DNA of 64,000 nt from JBBQER01 sp052148155 (GTDB lineage: Bacteria > Actinomycetota > Acidimicrobiia > IMCC26256 > PALSA-610). The notes under the pieces were generated by a model, which saw nothing but the letters and a program-made list of their open reading frames with translations, searched no databases and had not been told where the DNA came from. Shown one piece after another: positions 58,608 through 64,000 of the stretch. Every line of letters starts with the position of its first letter. The stretch's first letter is position 1. Where the stretch lies: contig JBKQIY010000153.1 in assembly GCA_052148155.1 (NCBI GenBank), forward strand, positions 26,920 to 90,919, given 5' to 3'. The translations under genes and the position numbers were made by a program.

Positions 58608-61114
58608 GTGGCTGTGAAGCCGCCGACGAGTGTGGCGGTTCCGGCGTCGGGGTTGGTGACGGTGATGTTGTCGGTGCTGGTCGCGTTGGGGACGGTGACC
58701 ACGATTGTGATCTGAGTGCTGCTGTTCCAGGTCGTCTTCGTGATCGTTGGTGCGGTGCCAGCAGTTGCGGTGAGTGAGACAACCGCGCCGGAGACGAAAC
58801 CGGTTCCCGTGATCGTGACGGACAGTCCGGTGATACTTCTGGTGTGGGTCGCGGGATTGGCGGTCGTCACGGTCGGTTTGGCGTCGACGGTAAGTGTCGC
58901 GGAGCCGGTCGCGGCGGAGCCGTCACCGTTGGTAACGGTGATTGTGTGGGCGCCGGTCGTCGCGGAGCTGGAGACAGTGATGTTCACGTTGACCTTGGTC
59001 GCGCTGGCCCAGGTGGTCGAGTTCACCGTGATTCCCGTTCCGGAGAACACGGCTATGAGTGGCGCGCCGTTGATGAACCCGGTACCGGTGACGGCGATGA
59101 CCTGACTCGTCGCGCCTCGTAGCTCGACGCTCGGGCTGGCTGAGGAAACGGTCGCGAGTGGATCGATCGTGATCGAGTAGGCGGCATGCGTCGCGGTCGC
59201 GCCCGCCGCGTCGGTAGCGGACACGACGACCGACGAGTACGTGCCGCTGGTTGTCGGAGTGCCCGATACCACGCCGGTGGTCGGGTTGATCGACAAGCCG
59301 GCCGGCAATCCGGTCGCGGTCCAGTCGCCGAACGGTGCGGTCCCGCCGGTTGCCGCCATCGTGACGCCGGCGTAAACGGTGCTGACGGTCCCGTTCGACA
59401 ACGAAGCAGTCGAGATCGACGGCGTCGCGTTGATCGTGACGGTGTACGGGCTGGTCGCGACGTCGTCGCCCAGCGCGTCGCTCAACGTGATGGTGATCGG
59501 TGAGGAACCGGTCGCGGTCGGGGTGCCGGAAATAACGCCGGTGCTCGCGTTGAGCGAGAGACCGGCGGGCAGAGTGCCAGAGGTGACAGCCCAGCTGTAG
59601 TTCCCGTCACCACCTGCAGCGGTCAGGACCGTCGAATACGACGGCCGGTTGACGGTCCATGCCGGCAAGGCCGCAGGCCCGCTGATCGACAGCGGCGTCG
59701 CCGACGGAGTGCCGATATCGAGGTTGCCGCCACCCATCCAGATCGTTTGCGACACGATGCTCGAGACCGTCGGCGGAGTCGACGCGGTGGTTTGGAAGCG
59801 CACGGTGGCTTCGGGCGCGTAGAGCGCGCCGGTGAGCGCGATGGTTCCGCTGCTGGTGAACGAGACGTCTTGCGTGTTCGTCGAGGGCTGCCAAATGACG
59901 ACGCCCTTGTACGAACCTGTGGTCTGGGCCGACGCGGTGATCGATCCCCCGCTTGCCGTGGAAACCGATCCGCCCGCGACATATAACAACACGCCGCCCG
60001 CCGCGGTTGTCAGCGCGCCACTGCTGGCGATCGACAGGCCGTCCTGAAGGATGTAGACGCCGCTCGCAAGCTGGCACGTGGTGCCCGAAATCAACAGGGT
60101 GTTCGCGTACACGCCGGGCTGCGCCACGCCGCCCGAGCATCCACTCTGGGCCGGCTGGCCTGCGGTCGACGGCGCAGGGAGGGTGGCGTACGGGTCCGCG
60201 ATCGCCGACGAATACGAGGTATAGCTCGGACAGGGGCCCGCTCCGGTGGTGGAAGCGCACGTGCCGCCGGTGAGAATCGACGTCGAGCCCGCCTGGTACG
60301 TCGCGTTGCTCGTCAGACTCAACGCCTTGCAGGCGGTGTTGACGGTATTCACGTACACCGCGCCGTATACGACCAGGTGCGACGAGGCAGTCAGACTCAC
60401 GCCTGTCCCGCCGACCGTGCTGCAACTCCCGCTGCCGAGCGTGAAAACCGAATGCGGCGGGCCGGCCCCGATGAGTTTCTCGAACGTGCCGCTCAGGCTG
60501 TACTGGAACTGCGCGCCGTTCGCCGCGGCAGTCTCGGTGATCGTGACCGTGATCGACGTCGGACTGCCTGAACAGTCTGCCGTTGGGGAACACGCGGCTG
60601 TCGCGCTTGCGACCTCCGACGCCACGATACGGTCGCTGACCAGCGCACCGTTCGAACATTCCCGACGTACGAGATCGTTCGAGACCAAGTAATAGATGAC
60701 GATGATCGGTGTCGTCGTTCCGGTGGAACTCGGACTCAACCAGTCGAACCGCACCACCGGTGATTGCGTGCCCGCTTCCGGAGGGCTTGTATCCGCGCAC
60801 GATGTCGTGTCGGTCAGGGAGATCTCCGGGCCGCTGGAGTTGGCGGCGTCGCTCACGATGTACGCCGCCGCGATCCGAGCGTCACCCGACTGCGTGAGAC
60901 TCTGGTTGACCTGTGAGGTCCCGCGCAGGATCCCGATAAACGCCGCGCCGAGCGCCCCCACGATCATCGCTTCGATCACGACCGCGATCAACATCTCGAC
61001 CAGCGTGAACCCGCCATCGCCGCTCGCCACGACCGGTCGACCTACTCGTTGTCTCACTTCTCGATCGCGACGCCGTTTACCGCGAACAGCGAACCGAGGA
61101 ACGCGGCCAATCAC
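58604..61114 (-). CDS. Large prepilin-like protein with Ig-like (He_PIG and IPT-type) domains
   Basis: 836 residues from GTG 61114 (a GTG at 61057 is an alternative). GDGG at 32-35 followed by FTLVEMLIAVVIEAMIVGAL is a type IV prepilin leader and helix with the conserved Glu at mature position 5. A PilW/PulJ-like region comes next, then a Ser/Thr/Gly-rich passenger with DGLSIASSGALTTAAGG-type beta repeats. Two putative-Ig units (LPAGLSLNASTGVISGTPTA, about 490-570; LPAGLSINPTTGVVSGTPTT, about 570-655) and two IPT/TIG-like units (TGTGFINGAPLIAV, about 656-750; TGTGFVSGAVVSLT, about 750-836) follow. It is probably a surface-displayed adhesin or minor pilin. No other pilus gene is in the window. 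Confidence 0.88.
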   Translation of the reverse strand: MIGRVPRFAVRGKRRRDREVRQRVGRPVVASGDGGFTLVEMLIAVVIEAMIVGALGAAFIGILRGTSQVNQSLTQSGDARIAAAYIVSDAANSSGPEISLTDTTSCADTSPPEAGTQSPVVRFDWLSPSSTGTTTPIIVIYYLVSNDLVRRECSNGALVSDRIVASEVASATAACSPTADCSGSPTSITVTITETAAANGAQFQYSLSGTFEKLIGAGPPHSVFTLGSGSCSTVGGTGVSLTASSHLVVYGAVYVNTVNTACKALSLTSNATYQAGSTSILTGGTCASTTGAGPCPSYTSYSSAIADPYATLPAPSTAGQPAQSGCSGGVAQPGVYANTLLISGTTCQLASGVYILQDGLSIASSGALTTAAGGVLLYVAGGSVSTASGGSITASAQTTGSYKGVVIWQPSTNTQDVSFTSSGTIALTGALYAPEATVRFQTTASTPPTVSSIVSQTIWMGGGNLDIGTPSATPLSISGPAALPAWTVNRPSYSTVLTAAGGDGNYSWAVTSGTLPAGLSLNASTGVISGTPTATGSSPITITLSDALGDDVATSPYTVTINATPSISTASLSNGTVSTVYAGVTMAATGGTAPFGDWTATGLPAGLSINPTTGVVSGTPTTSGTYSSVVVSATDAAGATATHAAYSITIDPLATVSSASPSVELRGATSQVIAVTGTGFINGAPLIAVFSGTGITVNSTTWASATKVNVNITVSSSATTGAHTITVTNGDGSAATGSATLTVDAKPTVTTANPATHTRSITGLSVTITGTGFVSGAVVSLTATAGTAPTITKTTWNSSTQITIVVTVPNATSTDNITVTNPDAGTATLVGGFTAT

Positions 61115-61537
61115 CTGCGCTGACCATCGATCTCAAAACCCCGGTTCGGCTCGCAAGATCGGAAAAGACTCACCCACGATGTCTCGACGTCCCAGTCCCG
61201 AACCTGAGAGACAAAGCCCCGCCCCTTGGGGGCCGACATCCGAGCCGAACAACCCGTGCCCTCACTTCGACCGCCGTCCGTCCGACCTGTCCCGACCTCG
61301 TTCGGCCCGCCTGGCAGACGACCTGGTCGTCTGCGTGGCGTGCTTCGCGGCAGACCAGGCGCCGAACGGTCTGCAACCGCTCGGGCGCCCTTGGACAATG
61401 CGGACCACCAGGCAGTCAACGGTCTCGGGAGGTGGTCGCGCTCTGCCGGCCAGTTGCCACCTGCGGGGCGTGACGAAGCGCTCGGTCTGTCGACGTGGCC
61501 GACTGACTCGGCGGTGAAAATCGCCCCGACCGGACAG
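61115..61537. other. Intergenic region, 423 bp, no gene recognised
   Basis: Holds the upstream region of the prepilin-like gene. Several frames are open but none has family motifs or protein-like composition. No RNA structure was recognised. Confidence 0.4.
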
Positions 61538-61738
61538 TCAATCGGTCCCGAAGCGGACCCCGTCGAGGACATCGAGGGCCACCTGCTCGATCGTCGTGTT
61601 CACGGCTTTCGCCTGATCGGCCATCAGACCAAACGCGTAGAGAAGCGAACGGTGCGCGGGGGTCGTCAGAAGGTTGGCCGCCTGTACGACACGATCGCTG
61701 CATTCGCCCCACGCCAGAGTGTTCGTCGTTATCGCCAC
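61538..61738 (-). CDS. Small ANTAR-like protein (tentative)
   Basis: 66 residues from GTG 61738, preceded by GGGGAG. RVVQAANLLTTPAHRSLLYA followed by FGLMADQAKAVNTTIEQVAL and DVLDGVRFG resembles the three-helix ANTAR RNA-binding domain, especially the AF.L...A...N....VA..VLDG pattern. ANTAR domains usually sit at the end of GAF or receiver proteins; a free one is unusual, and the open frame upstream adds only low-quality sequence. It may be a remnant of a longer gene. Confidence 0.4.
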   Translation of the reverse strand: MAITTNTLAWGECSDRVVQAANLLTTPAHRSLLYAFGLMADQAKAVNTTIEQVALDVLDGVRFGTD

Positions 61739-62119
61739 GTCACTCCCCGAGGTAGTCGTCCCACATCCTTCGGCCGGAAGGTGCCCTGGTCCGTAGGGCC
61801 GAAAGTCAGTAGTTGGAAACCAGGCCACCATGACCGACCTATATGTGACCGTCCGGACAAGGCCGGGGTGCTCGACTACGCCGCTCAATGACGCGTTCTC
61901 TCCGCTGTCGGGGCCCGGCGTACCTATCTCGTCAGCGGCTCTGCCTCTCACAAGGGCTTGGCCTGCGATTCATCGCTTCGGGCGTCTTGAGCGCACGGCG
62001 GAGATGCAAACGGTGCCGATGCCAATCACCGCGACGATCTGATCGCTCGCACCTCGCTGCTGAAGCGCCGAACATCGCGCGTCGTGCAGCACGATCAGCC
62101 ACGACGTCTTGGTGACGAA
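61739..62119. other. Intergenic region, 381 bp, no gene recognised
   Basis: Lies between the small ANTAR-like frame and the terminator of the collagen-like gene. No convincing coding frame, RNA or repeat seen. Confidence 0.4.
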
Positions 62120-62145
62120 AGAAGGGGCCCCGAAGGACCCCTTCT
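62120..62145 (-). terminator. Intrinsic terminator of the collagen-like gene
   Basis: AGAAGGGG and CCCCTTCT form a perfect 8-bp stem around 10 bases, 20 bp after the stop codon. Read on the minus strand the stem is followed by TTCG after CTTCTT, a short T-rich run. No gene on the plus strand ends here. Confidence 0.7.
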
Positions 62146-62165
62146 GACGTTGACGTGCGGATTGC

Positions 62166-62846
62166 TTAGCTGCTGGTTCCGGTGACGCAGATCGCGTAGG
62201 CGGTGATGGCGGTGCCGGGGCCGCCGCTGTAGTTCACGACCCAGGCAGTTCCGGCGCCGTTTGGCGTCGAGCTCAGGACGTAAGTGGGGCTGGGTACAAT
62301 GAAGCCGCCGCCGGTGACGACGCCGCCCGCCGCGCATGTTGCTGTGACAGGACCTGTCGCGGCAGTGTCCGTGTTCGTGATCTTCTGGAAGGCGTTCACG
62401 CTGTTGGTACCGGCAGGTCCGGTGCCTCCGATAGTTCCGGTGCCTCCGGTGCCGCCGTTGGTGCCAGCAGTGCCGGTCCCGCCGTTCGTTCCGGCAGTGC
62501 CGGTTCCGCCGCCGGGGCCTTGAACGCCCTGGATTCCCTGGATGCCTTGGATTCCGCTCCCGCCGACCGCGCCATGAGCACCGGTTCCGCCGGTTCCGCC
62601 GGTGGGGCCTTGGACGCCTTGTGCACCGGTAGCGCCCTGTTCGCCTGCGCCGTCGACTTTGAGGGAGATCTGACTGGCGACGTTGCACCTACCTGTGGGG
62701 CTGAGGTGCATGACCCTGGTGGCTCTGTCGTAGCAAACGTAGAACTGCGCTGCTGCGCCAGCTCCTGCGATTGCGGTTCCGGTCGCGCCGAGCGCCACCA
62801 CTGAGACCAGCGCAACTCGCGCTGAGAGAAGCATCTTGCGTGCCAT
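62166..62846 (-). CDS. Secreted collagen-like (Gly-X-Y) repeat protein
   Basis: 226 residues from ATG 62846, which has AAAGGAA upstream. A signal peptide (MARKMLLSARVALVSVVALG, then ATGTAIAGAGAAA) is followed by a short N-terminal domain with two Cys (FYVCYDRATRVMHLSPTGRC) and about 27 uninterrupted Gly-X-Y triplets (GEQGATGAQGVQGPTGG onwards, with GIQ, GTA and GTN units repeating). A C-terminal domain of about 70 residues (FQKITNTDTAATGPVTATC, GGGFIVPSP) follows. Triplets lack the Pro-rich Y positions of animal collagen. Likely a surface or matrix protein. DNA in the triplet region is repetitive (for example GTTCCGGCAGTGCCGGT). Confidence 0.88.
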   Translation of the reverse strand: MARKMLLSARVALVSVVALGATGTAIAGAGAAAQFYVCYDRATRVMHLSPTGRCNVASQISLKVDGAGEQGATGAQGVQGPTGGTGGTGAHGAVGGSGIQGIQGIQGVQGPGGGTGTAGTNGGTGTAGTNGGTGGTGTIGGTGPAGTNSVNAFQKITNTDTAATGPVTATCAAGGVVTGGGFIVPSPTYVLSSTPNGAGTAWVVNYSGGPGTAITAYAICVTGTSS

Positions 62847-63709
62847 GGGCGAAGTTCCTTTTGTTTGGGGGGCCACGTCAGCGAAGCCAACGGACGCACG
62901 CTCACATAGGTGAGACGCGCGCTCTTCGACGGTTGCTTGACACACTTGAGCGTCAATCCGACTCACTCGTTGCATAAAACTGTTCGGCATTGCTGCGTGT
63001 TTTCACGATGATCACGTAACGCACGCGCGGCGCTTCCGTGCACGTCGAGCACGTTTGCGGCGCGGGTAACCACTGATGCAGTGCCGACCACTCCGATGTG
63101 GGAAATCAGACGTGCCGAGGTCAGATCTCCGCCGCGACGTGGTGGTCGGCTGAAGGACAGACACGAACGGCCAGGCCGTCGGGGCTTCGAGGTCTCGACG
63201 GCCCGGAGCGCCGCGCTCGATTCCGTCAAACAAAGAGCCTTCAAGAATGGCATACCCGTCGGCGGACCTCTCTTCGACCATGCCGACCAGACCTTGAGTA
63301 CCGATCTCGGTCCCAGGTCCCGTCGTGCTTGTGACCGTTGCGGACAGAGCGAATCGGGGCGACGGGACCGGTCCAGAGCGACGTCGCAACGATTCTCCGC
63401 GTGGAGGGCCGGAGCATCACGCAGATCGCGAGCGTCTCATCTCGCATCCTCGACGATCACTGGGCCAAGGCCTCGATCGACGCTGACGAGAGCGATACCG
63501 CAGGAGGATGATTAGCCGCTCGAACTCTTCCGCAAGGTTTGGAAGCCCGCGCAGGCTCTCCGCGCGTTGGGGTTGCGACCGATTCCCCTCGTCAGGTCAT
63601 CTCCGAGCGACCGATCGTTGCGGTGAACGCATGCGTCTCGTGTGGACCGCGCTGGGTGCGACGCTGTTTCGTTCGCGCACACGGCAGCATGCCAGAGACT
63701 TCCGCACGT
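62847..63709. other. Intergenic region, 863 bp, no gene recognised
   Basis: Includes the promoter side of the collagen-like gene. A minus-strand segment near 63230-63280 (VEERSADGYAILEGSLFDGI) looks somewhat protein-like but has no supported start. At 63514-63563 the sequence resembles the ESLRWLSN part of the repeats (minus strand ESLRGLPNLAEEFERLIIL). Neither supports a gene call. Confidence 0.35.
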
Positions 63710-64000
63710 CTATCGGGCAAAGACTCTGTCGGCGTTGGTTCCGTTCGACTCGACGGGTGCACCGTCAGCTCCTCGAGTTGGCTGTGCGAGGAGGTTGGGA
63801 ACCTGGTCGGGTGGGACCGGACGGGCGAACAGGAAGCCTTGGCCGATGTTGCAGCCGGCGTCGCGGAGTTGTTCAAGTTGGGCGGGTTCTTCGATGCCTT
63901 CGGCGATGACGGTAAGGCTGAGGTTGTGTCCGAGACCGATGATCGAGCGGACCATGACGATTCCCTGGTCGGGTTGGCGTGAGACCTCGTTGACGAAACT
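63710..64000 (-). CDS. EAL-domain protein (c-di-GMP phosphodiesterase type), C-terminal part
   Basis: 97 codons from the window edge to the stop; the rest lies beyond base 64000. MVRSIIGLGHNLSLTVIAEG followed by IEEPAQLEQLRDAGC and NIGQGFLFARPVPPDQV is the C-terminal third of an EAL domain (the AEGxE and QGFLFxRP motifs). Whether the catalytic EAL and DD(F/Y) residues are intact, and whether a GGDEF domain precedes, cannot be seen. The tail after the domain (residues about 75-97) is short and unstructured. Confidence 0.92.
   Translation of the reverse strand, partial: SFVNEVSRQPDQGIVMVRSIIGLGHNLSLTVIAEGIEEPAQLEQLRDAGCNIGQGFLFARPVPPDQVPNLLAQPTRGADGAPVESNGTNADRVFAR

Noticed and set aside
60696..61517. 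A 273-codon plus-strand frame over the 5' part of the prepilin gene
   Set aside because: Antisense to the conserved prepilin leader and N-terminal domain; no protein features.
62380..62650. CRISPR-like short repeats
   Set aside because: The repeats are 9-27 bp in-frame units encoding Gly-X-Y triplets of the collagen-like gene; there are no unique spacers or constant repeat units.

Overview
The window is about 68% GC (my estimate), compactly coded and strongly biased to G/C at third codon positions. It carries actinobacterial hallmarks: many GTG starts, GTGA/ATGA overlaps, a lysC-asd pair, an acyl-CoA carboxylase with an epsilon subunit, a dnaX-ybaB-recR cluster and an F420/PPOX-type protein. 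Abundant P450s, FadD-like ligase, PhyH, sedolisin and a complete-looking core of the ethylmalonyl-CoA pathway point to a heterotrophic actinobacterium. Acidimicrobiia (Ilumatobacter-like) is my best guess, but that is inference and not shown by a marker gene.

Layout. (1) 1-5.5 kb: the 3' part of a secreted phosphoesterase, then a PadR regulator coupled to a MacB/FtsX-type ABC transporter. (2) 5.6-11.9 kb: a lipid or isoprenoid catabolic block (acyl-CoA synthetase, P450, CrtC/AttH-like protein) divergent from an APH-like kinase, followed by a phytanoyl-CoA dioxygenase-like enzyme. (3) 12-16.8 kb: a three-gene, start-stop overlapping operon of a NiCoT nickel/cobalt permease and two ABC exporter half-transporters. 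(4) 17.2-27.6 kb: an AlkA-like glycosylase, a P450, and a group of exported proteins (phosphoesterase, Lipoprotein_15, sedolisin protease, beta-propeller lipoprotein, another lipoprotein, and a membrane protein ending in an SCP2-like domain). (5) 27.9-32.2 kb: asd-lysC, a membrane-anchored cyclophilin and a peptidase-S51-like protein. (6) 32.3-44.7 kb: hydroxybutyryl-CoA dehydrogenase, ethylmalonyl-CoA mutase, a degenerate GGDEF protein, hydrolase, CoA-transferase, metallophosphoesterase, acyl-CoA carboxylase beta and epsilon subunits, methylmalonyl-CoA epimerase, crotonyl-CoA carboxylase/reductase and thiolase. (7) 44.8-51.7 kb: the MoxR-DUF58-DUF4350-DUF4129 block with SpoIIM-, RDD- and DUF2752-type membrane proteins. 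(8) 51.7-54.9 kb: recR-ybaB-dnaX, the SRP RNA and tRNA-Ser(GGA).

From the tRNA onwards (54.9-64 kb) the sequence changes character. Genes are sparse, intergenic stretches are long, and there is a VapBC pair, a nucleotidyltransferase module, an imperfect duplication of about 694 bp with decayed genes, a large prepilin-like adhesin, a collagen-like secreted protein, and the end of an EAL-domain protein running off the window. I read this as an accessory region.

How the genes work together: thiolase, dehydrogenase, Ccr, epimerase and Ecm cover successive steps from acetyl-CoA through crotonyl-CoA and ethylmalonyl-CoA. The carboxylase beta/epsilon pair and the epimerase connect propionyl-CoA to methylmalonyl-CoA. 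The exported hydrolases and the P450/FadD/PhyH enzymes would feed peptides, phosphoesters and branched or cyclic lipids into this metabolism.
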